DNA from: Rhizobium sp. CIAT894
GTDB taxonomy: Bacteria; Pseudomonadota; Alphaproteobacteria; Rhizobiales; Rhizobiaceae
Direction of reading: 5' to 3'
DNA: 64,000 bases
NCBI RefSeq assembly: GCF_000172795.2
Contig: NZ_CP020947.1
Location: 189,001-253,000 of the forward strand
Part shown: positions 26,086-34,760 of the stretch, in pieces
Layout of the letters: each line of letters opens with the position of its first letter
How positions within the stretch are numbered: position 1 is the stretch's first letter
Translations under genes and position numbers: made by a program
Notes under the pieces: generated by a model
What the model saw: only the letters and a program-made list of their open reading frames with translations
The model's database searches: none
What the model was told of the DNA's origin: nothing

Positions 26086-27233
26086 TGGACGCCGCCGCAA
26101 ATCCTGCCGTTGCAACTCCCGTCAAGCCGCCGCGCAAGGGGCTGCTGTCGCCGACCAACATCCGCCGCTGGAAGAATTTCCGGGCAAACGGTCGTGGCTA
26201 CTGGTCCTTGTGGCTGTTCCTGCTGCTGTTCGTGCTCAGCCTGTTTGCCGAATTCCTCGCCAACGACCGGCCGATCATCGCCTCCTACAAGGGCGAAATT
26301 CTCTTTCCCGTGCTGATCGATTATCCCGAGGAGAAGTTCGGCGGCTTCCTTGCGGAAACCGACTATCGCTCCTCGGTGATATCGGACGAGATCAATGCCA
26401 ATGGCTGGATGATCTGGCCGCCGGTGCGCTATTCCTACCGTTCGGTCAATTCAAATATTCCGCATTCGGCACCGACCGCTCCCTTCTGGCTGATGAGCAA
26501 GGAGGAGCGTTGCTCCGGTTATGCGCAAGGGGTGAACGATCCCGGCTGCACGCTCGGCAATCTCAACTGGCTCGGCACCGACGACCAGGCCCGCGACGTG
26601 CTGGCGCGCGTCATCTACGGCTTCCGCATATCGGTGCTCTTCGGCCTGGCGCTGACCATCTGCTCGGCGATCATCGGGGTGACGGCAGGGGCCGTGCAGG
26701 GTTATTTCGGCGGCTGGACCGATCTCTTGCTGCAGCGCTTCATCGAGATCTGGTCGTCGATGCCGGTGCTTTACATCCTGCTGATCATCGCCGCCATTCT
26801 GCCGCCCGGCTTCTTCGTGCTGCTCGGCATCATGCTGCTCTTTTCCTGGGTCGGCTTCGTCGGCGTGGTGCGCGCCGAATTCCTGCGCGCCCGCAATTTC
26901 GAATATGTCCGCGCCGCCCGCGCCCTCGGCGTCAACAATCGTACCATCATGTGGCGCCACCTGCTGCCGAACGCCATGGTGGCGACGCTGACCTTCCTGC
27001 CCTTCATCCTCTCCGGGTCGATCACGACGCTGACCTCGCTCGATTTCCTCGGTTTCGGCATGCCGCCGGGCTCCCCCTCGCTCGGCGAGATGATCGCTCA
27101 GGGCAAGTCCAACCTGCAGGCTCCTTGGCTCGGGCTGACGGCCTTCTTCGCCATGTCGATCATGCTGTCGCTGCTGATCTTCATCGGCGAAGCCGTGCGC
27201 GATGCCTTCGATCCGAGGAAGACGTTTCAATGA
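26085..27233 (+). CDS. yejE: YejE-type ABC transporter permease
   Basis: A 382-residue inner-membrane permease of the OppC/DppC type. A first helix lies at about residues 40-60, followed by a long periplasmic loop containing GWMIWPPVRYSYRSVN, a YejE feature, and then five helices with the coupling motif FEYVRAARALGVNNRTIMWRH. I chose the ATG at 26085 because it overlaps the yejB stop by one base. It ends with a four-base overlap with yejF. Confidence 0.92.
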   Translation: MDAAANPAVATPVKPPRKGLLSPTNIRRWKNFRANGRGYWSLWLFLLLFVLSLFAEFLANDRPIIASYKGEILFPVLIDYPEEKFGGFLAETDYRSSVISDEINANGWMIWPPVRYSYRSVNSNIPHSAPTAPFWLMSKEERCSGYAQGVNDPGCTLGNLNWLGTDDQARDVLARVIYGFRISVLFGLALTICSAIIGVTAGAVQGYFGGWTDLLLQRFIEIWSSMPVLYILLIIAAILPPGFFVLLGIMLLFSWVGFVGVVRAEFLRARNFEYVRAARALGVNNRTIMWRHLLPNAMVATLTFLPFILSGSITTLTSLDFLGFGMPPGSPSLGEMIAQGKSNLQAPWLGLTAFFAMSIMLSLLIFIGEAVRDAFDPRKTFQ

Positions 27234-28867
27234 GTGACATGACAGAACCGCTCCTTTCCGTCCGCGATCTCTCGGTTGCCTTTCACCAGGGCGGCGAGAC
27301 ATCGCTCGCCGTCGATCGCATCTCTTTCGATATCGCCAAGGGCGAGGTCGTGGCGCTCGTCGGCGAATCCGGCTCCGGCAAGTCGGTCTCGGCCAATTCG
27401 ATCCTGCGGCTCTTGCCTTATCCCTCGGCAAGCCATCCCTCCGGTGAGATCCTGTTCAAGGGTACGGACCTTCTGAAGGCGCCGGAGCGGGTGCTGCGGG
27501 AAGTCCGCGGCAACGACATCACCATGATTTTCCAGGAGCCGATGACCTCGCTCAATCCGCTTCATACGATCGAGAAGCAGATTGCCGAGATCCTGGCGCT
27601 GCACCAGGGCCTCAGCGGCCAGGCGGCGCGGGAGCGCGTGCTGGAATTGTTGAACCAGGTCGGCATCCGCGAGCCGGAAAAACGATTGAAGGCTTATCCG
27701 CACGAACTGTCGGGCGGCCAGCGCCAGCGCGTCATGATCGCCATGGCGCTTGCCAACCGGCCGGAACTGCTGATTGCCGACGAGCCGACCACTGCGCTCG
27801 ACGTCACCGTGCAGGCGCAGATCCTCGAATTGCTGCGGCAGCTGAAGGCCGTGCACGGCATGTCGATGCTGTTCATCACCCATGATCTCGGCATTGTCCG
27901 CAAATTCGCCGATCGCGTCTGCGTCATGACCAAGGGCAGGATCGTCGAGACCGGAACGGTCGAGGAGGTTTTCGCCAATCCGAAACACGAATACACTCGC
28001 CACCTCCTCGCCTCCGAACCGCGCGGCGAGCCGCCGCTGGCCGATTCCTCGAAGCCGGTGGTGATGGAAGGCTCGGACATCCGTGTCTGGTTCCCGATCA
28101 AGGCGGGGCTGATGCGCCGCGTTGTCGATCACGTGAAGGCGGTCGACGGCATCGACCTTTCGCTGCGCGCCGGCCAGACGCTCGGCGTCGTCGGCGAGTC
28201 CGGTTCCGGCAAGACCACGCTCGGCCTGGCGCTCACGCGGCTGATTTCCTCGCAAGGCCGGATCGCCTTTGTCGGTAAGGATATAGCCGGCTATTCGTTC
28301 AGCGAGATGCGGCCGTTGCGCAACCAGCTGCAGATCGTCTTCCAGGATCCTTACGGCTCACTCAGCCCGCGTATGTCGGTCGGCGATATCATCGCCGAAG
28401 GGCTGAAGGTGCACGAGCGATCCTTGACGGCGGAGGAACGTGATCAGCGCGTCTGCTGGGCACTGGGGGAAGTCGGCCTCGATCCCCTGACCCGCTGGCG
28501 CTATCCGCACGAATTCTCCGGCGGCCAGCGCCAGCGCATCGCGATCGCCCGCGCCATGGTGCTGAAGCCGCGTTTCGTCATGCTCGACGAGCCGACTTCG
28601 GCGCTCGACATGAGCGTGCAGGCGCAGGTGGTCGATCTCTTGCGCGATCTGCAGCAGAAGCATGATCTCGCCTATCTCTTCATCAGCCACGACCTGAAAG
28701 TGGTGAAGGCGCTTGCCAACGACGTCATCGTCATGCGTTTCGGCAAAGTGGTGGAGCAGGGCCCGTCGTCTGAAATCTTCCGCGCGCCGAAGGATGATTA
28801 CACCAGAGCGCTGATGGCCGCCGCCTTCAACATCGAGGCGGTGCCGACATCAGCCGTCCAGCAGTAA
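27230..28867 (+). CDS. yejF: YejF-type ABC transporter ATP-binding protein (two ATPase domains)
   Basis: A 545-residue fused double ATPase. The first domain has Walker A GESGSGKS near residue 46 and [15 protein letters not shown]; the second has GESGSGKT near residue 322 and [15 protein letters not shown]. Both Walker B aspartate-glutamate pairs are intact ([16 protein letters not shown]). The ATG at 27230 overlaps the yejE stop by four bases, so all four yej genes form one operon. It drives uptake through YejBE. Confidence 0.93.
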   Translation: MSDMTEPLLSVRDLSVAFHQGGETSLAVDRISFDIAKGEVVALVGESGSGKSVSANSILRLLPYPSASHPSGEILFKGTDLLKAPERVLREVRGNDITMIFQEPMTSLNPLHTIEKQIAEILALHQGLSGQAARERVLELLNQVGIREPEKRLKAYPHELSGGQRQRVMIAMALANRPELLIADEPTTALDVTVQAQILELLRQLKAVHGMSMLFITHDLGIVRKFADRVCVMTKGRIVETGTVEEVFANPKHEYTRHLLASEPRGEPPLADSSKPVVMEGSDIRVWFPIKAGLMRRVVDHVKAVDGIDLSLRAGQTLGVVGESGSGKTTLGLALTRLISSQGRIAFVGKDIAGYSFSEMRPLRNQLQIVFQDPYGSLSPRMSVGDIIAEGLKVHERSLTAEERDQRVCWALGEVGLDPLTRWRYPHEFSGGQRQRIAIARAMVLKPRFVMLDEPTSALDMSVQAQVVDLLRDLQQKHDLAYLFISHDLKVVKALANDVIVMRFGKVVEQGPSSEIFRAPKDDYTRALMAAAFNIEAVPTSAVQQ

Positions 28868-28875
28868 AGAAGATC

Positions 28876-29835
28876 ATGTCCGCACGTCCTCCCATTCTCG
28901 TCGATATCAAGTTCAATCCCGAAGGCGTCGCCAGGGTGCTGAAGACGGCCTTTGCCGATCGCGGCAGTATCAATCTCGCCGATCCGGCCGATCGGGCGCG
29001 TGATCTCCGCGAGGCCGAATATGCGCTGCTCTGGAAGCCCGACGCCGACCTTTTCGCGCGGGCGCCGAACCTCAAGGTGATTTTCTCTGGCGGCGCCGGC
29101 GTCGACCATATCATCGGCATGGCCGGCCTTCCCGAGATCCCGATCGTCCGTTTCGTCGACCGCAGCCTGACGACCCGCATGAGCGAATGGGTGGTCATGC
29201 AATGCCTGATGCATCTGCGTGGGCAGCACGCCCATGACAGCCACCAGCGGCAGCGCCAATGGGCCAAGCTGATCGCGCCTGAGGCGGCGGAGGTGACGGT
29301 CGGCGTCATGGGCCTCGGAATTCTCGGGCTGGATGCGGTCGCAAAGCTGAAGGTCATGGGTTTTAACGTCATTGGCTGGTCGCGCACCCGCAAAGAGATC
29401 GCCGGCGTCGAAACCTTCGACGCCGGTGAGTTGGATGGGTTCCTCGGAAAGACCGACATCCTCGTCGGCCTGTTGCCGCTGACGCCTGAGACGACAGGCT
29501 TCTATGATAGCGGGCTATTCAAAAAGCTCCGCAGCAACGGCGCGCTGGGGCGCCCGGTTTTCCTCAATGCCGGCCGCGGCAAGAGCCAGGTCGAAGCCGA
29601 TATCGTATCCGCCGTCCGGGATGGCACGCTCGGCGGCGCTTCCCTCGATGTCTTCGAGGTGGAGCCGCTTGGCCCCGACCACCCGTTATGGGACTTGGAG
29701 AATGTCTTCATCACGCCGCATGATGCGGCGGTCTCCGAAGAAAACGCCCTGTTCCGGCATGTCGAGACGCAGATCGCCCGTTTCGAACGCGGCGAACCGC
29801 TGCAATTCGTCGTCGACCGCGCCGTCGGCTATTAG
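28876..29835 (+). CDS. D-2-hydroxyacid dehydrogenase, glyoxylate/hydroxypyruvate reductase-like
   Basis: A 319-residue NAD(P)-dependent dehydrogenase of the GhrA type. The Rossmann motif VGVMGLGILG is near residue 140, followed by GWSRTRKE, where arginines favour NADPH. The catalytic Arg (NAGRGKSQ), Glu (DVFEVEPL) and His (ITPHDAAVS) are all present. It starts nine bases after yejF and may be read from the same transcript. Likely substrates are glyoxylate or hydroxypyruvate; the true one is not decided by sequence. Confidence 0.85.
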   Translation: MSARPPILVDIKFNPEGVARVLKTAFADRGSINLADPADRARDLREAEYALLWKPDADLFARAPNLKVIFSGGAGVDHIIGMAGLPEIPIVRFVDRSLTTRMSEWVVMQCLMHLRGQHAHDSHQRQRQWAKLIAPEAAEVTVGVMGLGILGLDAVAKLKVMGFNVIGWSRTRKEIAGVETFDAGELDGFLGKTDILVGLLPLTPETTGFYDSGLFKKLRSNGALGRPVFLNAGRGKSQVEADIVSAVRDGTLGGASLDVFEVEPLGPDHPLWDLENVFITPHDAAVSEENALFRHVETQIARFERGEPLQFVVDRAVGY

Positions 29836-29924
29836 CAACCGGAACCTTCCAGACTCCCACCCGTTTCTTCTGCGGAAATTCTTCGCGGGCCGGATCGCCC
29901 CGTCAAGGACAGCGGAAGGAAACG

Positions 29925-30281
29925 ATGATGGCGCATCAGACGGAAACACGCTGGGAAAAGTCCGACGGCAAGCTTCATCGGGAAGAGCAGATCCCGCCGG
30001 TGAAGGCAAGACAGGGGCGCACGGGTTATCGCATCCTGCTGGTACTGCTTGCCGCGCTCGTGCTCGCTTTCGTGGTCTGGATCCCGGTCGAGATCTGGGG
30101 TAAGCGCGAAGCGAACGAGGTGGCGCCGCAGCAGCCCGGCCAGCAACTGCAGTCGCAGCAGCCTGGCACGGCACCTGCGCCAACACTGCAGAACGGCACT
30201 GCGGTTCCGACCGAGACTGAGAACACAGCCCCAGCCGCCCCCGGCGCCGCTCCGGCCCAACCTGCCACGCCGGCGCAATGA
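29925..30281 (+). CDS. Hypothetical single-pass membrane protein with Pro/Ala/Gln-rich tail
   Basis: A 118-residue protein with no family I recognise. A charged N-terminus (about 1-35) is followed by one membrane helix at about 36-56 (ILLVLLAALVLAFVVWIPVE) and a low-complexity tail rich in proline, alanine and glutamine. It is probably anchored with the tail in the periplasm. GGAAGGAAACG precedes the ATG, a good ribosome site. It lies between the dehydrogenase and pncB on the same strand. Confidence 0.65.
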   Translation: MMAHQTETRWEKSDGKLHREEQIPPVKARQGRTGYRILLVLLAALVLAFVVWIPVEIWGKREANEVAPQQPGQQLQSQQPGTAPAPTLQNGTAVPTETENTAPAAPGAAPAQPATPAQ

Positions 30282-30410
30282 GCGCCCGGCAGATGATCTC
30301 GCGCCTCCCGCTGCCACGCGGCGGCGGGACGTTTATTGATTTGTCTGGACTTTCTTTGCCGATTTTTCGATAAGAAGGCGCACGAGCCGGTTTCGTGCGC
30401 CAACCCCGCA

Positions 30411-30439
30411 CTTGGCAGCACTCGGGAACTTGGCAGCAC
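30411..30439. promoter_or_regulatory. Direct repeat upstream of pncB
   Basis: CTTGGCAGCAC occurs at 30411-30421 and again at 30429-30439, an 18-base period, 31 bases before the pncB start. It may be a tandem binding site for a regulator of NAD salvage, or a simple local duplication. Confidence 0.4.
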
Positions 30440-30469
30440 CTGACCGGAGTGGACAGGGGCAGGAATTTC

Positions 30470-31774
30470 ATGGCCAGGACCGATATCGCAAGACGCGTCT
30501 ACAATCACGCTTGGAAGCTCGATCCGATCGTCCGCAGCCTGATCGATACCGACTTCTACAAGCTGCTGATGCTGCAGATGATCTGGAAGCTCTACCCCGA
30601 CGTGAACGCGTCCTTTACGCTCATCAACCGCACCAAGCGCGTGCGCCTAGCCGATGAGATCGACGAAGGCGAATTGCGCGAACAGCTCGACCATGCCCGC
30701 ACGCTGAAACTCTCCAAGAAGGAGATGATCTGGCTGGCGGGTAATAGCTTCTACGGCCGTGCCCAGATCTTCGAACCGGAATTCCTCGCCTGGCTTTCCA
30801 ACTTCCAGCTCCCCGAATACGAGCTGTCGAAGAAAGACGGGCAATATGTCCTGGATTTCCATGGGTCCTGGAAGGAAACCACCATGTGGGAGATTCCAGC
30901 GCTTGCCATCGTCAACGAGCTGCGGTCGCGCTCGGCGATGAAGGCGCTCGGTCCCTTCACCCTCGACGTGCTCTATGCCCGCGCCAAGGCGAAGATGTGG
31001 GCGAAAGTCGAACGGCTGAAGGAGTTGCCCGGCCTGCGCATCTCGGATTTCGGCACCCGCCGCCGTCACAGCTTCCTTTGGCAGCGCTGGTGCGTCGAGG
31101 CGCTGAAGGAAGGCATCGGCCCGGCCTTTACCGGCACCAGCAACGTCTTGCTGGCGATGGATTCCGATCTCGAGGCCGTCGGCACCAATGCTCACGAACT
31201 GCCGATGGTGGCTGCCGCCCTGGCGCAAACCGACGAGCAGCTGCGCAATGCGCCCTACAAGATCCTGCGCGACTGGAACAAGCTTTATGGCGGCAATCTT
31301 CTGATCGTCCTGCCGGATGCCTTCGGCACCGCGGCCTTCCTGCGCGACGCGCCGGAATGGGTGGCCGACTGGACAGGCTTCCGCCCGGACAGCGCGCCGC
31401 CGATCGAAGGTGGCGAAAAGATCATCGACTGGTGGAAGAAGATGGGCCGCGACCCGCGCCAGAAACTCTTGATCTTCTCCGACGGTCTCGATGTCGACGC
31501 CATCATCGATACCTACCGGCATTTCGAAGGCCGCGTGCGCATGAGCTTCGGCTGGGGCACCAATCTGACCAACGATTTTTCCGGTTGCGCGCCAACCGAA
31601 ATCTCCGGCCTCAACCCGATCTCGATCGTCTGCAAGGTCAGCGACGCCAACGGTCGTCCGGCGGTAAAACTCTCCGACAATCCCCAGAAGGCGACCGGCG
31701 AACCGGCGGAGGTCGAACGCTACCTGAAATTCTTCGGTGCCGAAGACAGGATCGATCAGACCGTTCTGGTGTAA
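30470..31774 (+). CDS. pncB: Nicotinate phosphoribosyltransferase
   Basis: A 434-residue enzyme of NAD salvage that joins nicotinate with PRPP at the cost of [20 protein letters not shown] near residues 20-36 is the family opening. [11 protein letters not shown] and [11 protein letters not shown] contain the phosphorylated-histidine region and substrate-binding residues, and [12 protein letters not shown] is close to the C-terminal phosphate site. I chose the ATG at 30470 with GGCAGGAA upstream. Its last 19 bases overlap the end of a convergent small gene. Confidence 0.94.
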   Translation: MARTDIARRVYNHAWKLDPIVRSLIDTDFYKLLMLQMIWKLYPDVNASFTLINRTKRVRLADEIDEGELREQLDHARTLKLSKKEMIWLAGNSFYGRAQIFEPEFLAWLSNFQLPEYELSKKDGQYVLDFHGSWKETTMWEIPALAIVNELRSRSAMKALGPFTLDVLYARAKAKMWAKVERLKELPGLRISDFGTRRRHSFLWQRWCVEALKEGIGPAFTGTSNVLLAMDSDLEAVGTNAHELPMVAAALAQTDEQLRNAPYKILRDWNKLYGGNLLIVLPDAFGTAAFLRDAPEWVADWTGFRPDSAPPIEGGEKIIDWWKKMGRDPRQKLLIFSDGLDVDAIIDTYRHFEGRVRMSFGWGTNLTNDFSGCAPTEISGLNPISIVCKVSDANGRPAVKLSDNPQKATGEPAEVERYLKFFGAEDRIDQTVLV

Positions 31775-31998
31775 CTCCGCGACAAGGTGCCGCCATTCCG
31801 TGGCGCATCGCCATGGCCCGCCATCGCATCCTCGATCGACCAGCCGAACCGCCAGGCGTCGAACATCGAGTACCATTCCTGGAAATCGGTGATCGGCAGG
31901 ATATCGGGTTTCGACATCGGATTGTCGTCCAGGCTGCGGCCGCGCGCACGGTCCCGTACACCACGCTCCTGCATCTCCAGCAGATTCTCGAACATCAT
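31756..31998 (-). CDS. Hypothetical small protein
   Basis: An 80-residue protein with no domain I recognise. Its sequence ([20 protein letters not shown], then [12 protein letters not shown]) has a protein-like composition with aromatic and acidic residues, unlike an antisense shadow. A G-rich tract precedes tandem ATGs at 31998 and 31995; an in-frame GTG at 32001 is also possible. It is convergent with pncB, overlapping by 19 bases. An inverted repeat at 32010-32024 lies directly upstream. Confidence 0.55.
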   Translation of the reverse strand: MMFENLLEMQERGVRDRARGRSLDDNPMSKPDILPITDFQEWYSMFDAWRFGWSIEDAMAGHGDAPRNGGTLSRSYTRTV

Positions 31999-32416
31999 CA
32001 CCCCCCGGGTCCTATCCGATAGGATTTATGCAACCATGCTAATAAAGCATTGTCGAGTCCGGATTCGATAATTCGGGTTTTTCACAGGATTAGCACCATT
32101 GCGCTAATTCAGGGGTGACCGGGACCGGAACCGGCCAATACCAAACAAGAAGCATCATGGCGCTGGTGAACCGCTCAGGCGATGCATCATGCGCCACAAA
32201 CGTCTTGTGACGGGGAGGCTCGGCTTCCTGGCTGGGGTCCGCCGCCAAGCCTCCCGGGCTGGCCGACCTTGAACAGGCCGGCAGCACCGACACGTTGCCG
32301 CGTTCCGGCCGTTGCGATCCAACCAAGATCTTATCGATGGCTAACCACCGGTTAATATCCACCGGACCTGTTCCGATTCCGCGCAGTCCTGCCCAGGGGC
32401 GGCGTCCTTCGGCCGC
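31999..32416. other. Gene-poor stretch with one inverted repeat
   Basis: I see no convincing gene here. TCCTATC-C-GATAGGA (32010-32024) is a perfect 7-base inverted repeat just before the small hypothetical gene and could be its operator. A 90-codon frame on the minus strand (32090-32362) has no family resemblance and ordinary shadow composition. Confidence 0.5.
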
Positions 32417-32626
32417 TCAGGCCGCCAGTCTGCGAAACCGGGTTCTGATCCGGTCGAGGTAATAGTGGCCGGGGGACGCCGCCACTGTCATCGCATGGGC
32501 TTCCGAGGAGGGAACACCGTCGAACAGGCGCTCCTCGCCATTCTTGAAACAAATCCTGAGCCGTCCATCGTCCTGGCTGAAATAGACGGATTTGATGATC
32601 TTCGACTTCACCGAAAGTTCTTCCAC
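32417..32626 (-). CDS. KTSC-domain protein
   Basis: A 69-residue protein made of one KTSC domain (about residues 8-62): a beta strand with IIKSVYFSQDDGRLRICF, then VPSSEAHAMTVAASPGHYYLDRI. KTSC proteins are often single-domain and found near lysyl-tRNA synthetase relatives or phage genes; their role is not settled. I took the GTG at 32626 with GGAG nine bases upstream. No partner gene is adjacent. Confidence 0.7.
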   Translation of the reverse strand: MEELSVKSKIIKSVYFSQDDGRLRICFKNGEERLFDGVPSSEAHAMTVAASPGHYYLDRIRTRFRRLAA

Positions 32627-32826
32627 CTGTTTAATCTCCGTTTTTAAGTTTGGCGGAGGATAAACTCAAACGTGCAAAGACGCGGTGAAGCAGCTTGGTA
32701 AAAATTCTGGAATCTTTCGACGCCGAGAGGATGCTTGCGAGAACTGCACCATCAGGGCCTGCGGAAGCTTCGTCCCGTCAATGTAACGGCGACTAACGCC
32801 GTACACCTATCAGTCTGACATGAATG

Positions 32827-33327
32827 TCAGAGCGATTTCGCCACCGTCGCCAGCGGGAGGAAAAGCTGCAACGGTTTGGCTTCGAAAGCGATGAATCCGA
32901 AATGGCGGTAGAATGCGGCGACTTGCTCGTCTTTCGCATCAACGGCCAAGGCAAAAACACCCAGTTCCGAACGCAGAGCACGGCTGGCAGCGTCCCATAT
33001 CAGGGCTGCACCGAGCCGTTGGCCTTGAAAGTCCCTGTCGATCGCCAGCCGTCTGACACGTGCAACGGGAATGACCGGATAAGGCGGAAGGCGGCGGGCC
33101 TTGTCGTCTGGAATATCTTTCAACGCCACGTCACCGGCAGAAAGCGTATAATACCCGGCGATACGGGTGGAACTTTCCGGACAGGCGACGTAACAAAGCG
33201 CCGCGCGGCGTTTGATATCTTGCCCTGCCTGTTCCTTTAAATATCGGTCCAGCACGAAAATACCGCAGGCGAAATTCTTGCGGTCATGGCCGGAGTTCAG
33301 GGCTTCGATTGTAAATTGCACCGTCAC
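32827..33327 (-). CDS. GNAT-family acetyltransferase toxin (TacT/AtaT-like)
   Basis: A 166-residue Gcn5-related acetyltransferase. The acetyl-CoA loop QGQRLG lies at residues 101-106, and Y140 (in AFYRHFGF) is in the position of the catalytic tyrosine of TacT-type toxins. It starts by ATGA overlap with an upstream DUF1778 antitoxin gene, the usual order for this type II toxin-antitoxin class, whose toxins acetylate the amino group of charged tRNAs. The target tRNA here is unknown. Confidence 0.85.
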   Translation of the reverse strand: MTVQFTIEALNSGHDRKNFACGIFVLDRYLKEQAGQDIKRRAALCYVACPESSTRIAGYYTLSAGDVALKDIPDDKARRLPPYPVIPVARVRRLAIDRDFQGQRLGAALIWDAASRALRSELGVFALAVDAKDEQVAAFYRHFGFIAFEAKPLQLFLPLATVAKSL

Positions 33328-33611
33328 CGTGCCTTCAAGATCAAGGCGTCATGGGCCGTCCTGGCGCGTTTGAGGGCATCCGTCGGCTCCGGCGGGTCGA
33401 GCAGCATATCGACAAAACGCATCTGATCCTCGATCGAAAGACGGATAAGCTGGTTTTCCTCGATCGTTCGCCGCGCCGCATCCTGTGCCGCTGAGACGAC
33501 GAAGTCGCTGAGGCTGCGGCCCTCCATCTCGGCGGCGCGCTTGACGATTGCCAACGCTTCAGGACTGATGCGAGCTTCCAATCGGGTCGTGCGGGCGGTT
33601 TGCTGCGGCAT
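33324..33611 (-). CDS. DUF1778 antitoxin (ribbon-helix-helix)
   Basis: A 95-residue antitoxin. The N-terminal ribbon-helix-helix (about residues 8-50: RLEARISPEALAIVKRAAEM, then GRSLSDFVVSAA) should bind its own promoter; the C-terminal half (IRLSIEDQMRFVDMLLDPPEP) is the usual segment that wraps the GNAT toxin. GGAGAAG precedes the ATG. It is the first gene of the two-gene operon. Confidence 0.87.
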   Translation of the reverse strand: MPQQTARTTRLEARISPEALAIVKRAAEMEGRSLSDFVVSAAQDAARRTIEENQLIRLSIEDQMRFVDMLLDPPEPTDALKRARTAHDALILKAR

Positions 33612-33819
33612 AATTTCTTCTCCTTATCTAATTGTACGGCAAAACGCCGGACAAGCAAGGATAACCGCAGTGCCGCTTCGTTCCCGGCATGAGACGGCAT
33701 GAATGCACACGTCGGAGACGACCGCCTGGATGCTGAAATTGCCCATCCCATTTCGATGCGAACTGGTCTTTGCCAAACGACGTCAGATAGTGGGAGACAT
33801 AGGATGCGGGAATGCATCA

Positions 33820-33909
33820 TGGCGGACAGGGTGGGATTCGAACCCACGGTACGCTTTCACGTACACACGCGTTCCAGGCGTGCGCCTTAAACCACTCGGC
33901 CACCTGTCC
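33820..33909 (-). tRNA. tRNA-Ser (GGA)
   Basis: A class II serine tRNA of 90 bases with encoded CCA. Acceptor arms GGACAGG and CCTGTCC pair over seven bases, the anticodon loop carries GGA, a long variable arm follows, and the T-loop GGTTCGAATCC is standard. Its 3' end faces the toxin-antitoxin pair. Confidence 0.95.
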
Positions 33910-34138
33910 TTCTTGGGCGTTCGCGCCTGGATAGGAGCAAATCGTCGGAACGGCGCGATATATACCGATGAATTTTTGTCGATCAACCGAAATCTAACAG
34001 TTTTTTGACTTCTTCAGATAAAACTCGCCTCCGCCCGTCCATTGTGCTTCATCTCATCGGCGACTATGTAATTCTCAAGGTGGAGAATGGCGCGGGTTCG
34101 CCGGAATTGTCCGGCATATCGAAGCGTCGGAGGAATTG

Positions 34139-34456
34139 ATGCGTTTCCTGTTGCGTCTGGCCAGCCTTGTCGCGCTTGCGGCGGCCGTTATTGCCGGGAC
34201 CATCGATTCGATCCAGTCGGTTGCGGCGTCCGCCGTCGTGATGACGCCGATTTCCGATGCCTGGCAGGATGTCAGCCCGACAACCCTGACGTCGCTGCAA
34301 TCCTTACTTTCCTATTATATCCACCCGCGCTTCTACACCTTCATCTTCCAGTGGCTGATGCTCCAGCCTGCCTTTGCTGTCTTCCTGGTGATCGCGCTGC
34401 TTCTCTGGATGATCGGCTACAAGAAGCCGCCGGTGGCCGGTCGTTTCACGGCATAG
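34139..34456 (+). CDS. Hypothetical small membrane protein
   Basis: A 105-residue protein with two likely membrane segments: residues 3-20 (FLLRLASLVALAAAVIAG) and about 74-92 (AFAVFLVIALLLWMIGY). The middle part (SDAWQDVSPTTLTSLQSLLSYYIHP) should lie in the periplasm. GGAGGA precedes the start; I took the ATG at 34139, though the TTG just before it is possible. Similar small proteins are common in Rhizobiales but I know no function. Confidence 0.7.
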   Translation: MRFLLRLASLVALAAAVIAGTIDSIQSVAASAVVMTPISDAWQDVSPTTLTSLQSLLSYYIHPRFYTFIFQWLMLQPAFAVFLVIALLLWMIGYKKPPVAGRFTA

Positions 34457-34760
34457 TCAAGCCGGTTTTGCCGCCATGGTTCGATCGGCCGCCGATCTTT
34501 CCATGACCCTGAGATGGCTGTCGGATTGGCGGGAAATTTTGCATTCAGGCGGCGGAAATGTCTAAAAATCAGCCCCGGGGAATGGATTTTCAGCAATCGC
34601 TGCAAATCTTTACCGCCTGAAAAATTTCTGGTGAATTTTTCCGTGAGCCATGCAAGGATGCGCGCAGCCAGGCCTCCGGGGGGAGGTCGGTGGTTCCGCA
34701 GACATGTCCGAAAAGGGCTTGCGGGAGGACCCCAACGAATAGCAACAACAGGGCTGCACA
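34457..34760 (+). promoter_or_regulatory. Structured leader region of the nucleoside importer operon
   Basis: These 304 bases hold no gene but several hairpins. GAAAAATT (34619-34626) pairs with AATTTTTC (34634-34641). GGCCTCC (34671-34677) pairs with GGAGGTC (34682-34688). CCGCA (34696-34700) can pair with TGCGG (34720-34724). They precede the BMP-family binding-protein gene and could be an operator plus a regulatory leader RNA; no known riboswitch class is recognised. Confidence 0.4.

Noticed and set aside
23467..26115. 882-codon minus-strand open frame
   Set aside because: Opposite yejA and yejB, both strongly supported; the translation is low-complexity and charged, with no domain.
32090..32362. 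90-codon minus-strand frame in a gene-poor stretch
   Set aside because: No family resemblance, no clear ribosome site, and composition like a random frame.
33612..33909. Attachment-site repeat of the tRNA-Ser 3' end
   Set aside because: I looked for a second copy of the tRNA 3' end near the toxin-antitoxin genes and did not find one by eye.
33783..33986. Open frames across the tRNA-Ser gene
   Set aside because: They overlap a fully supported tRNA and have no coding signature.
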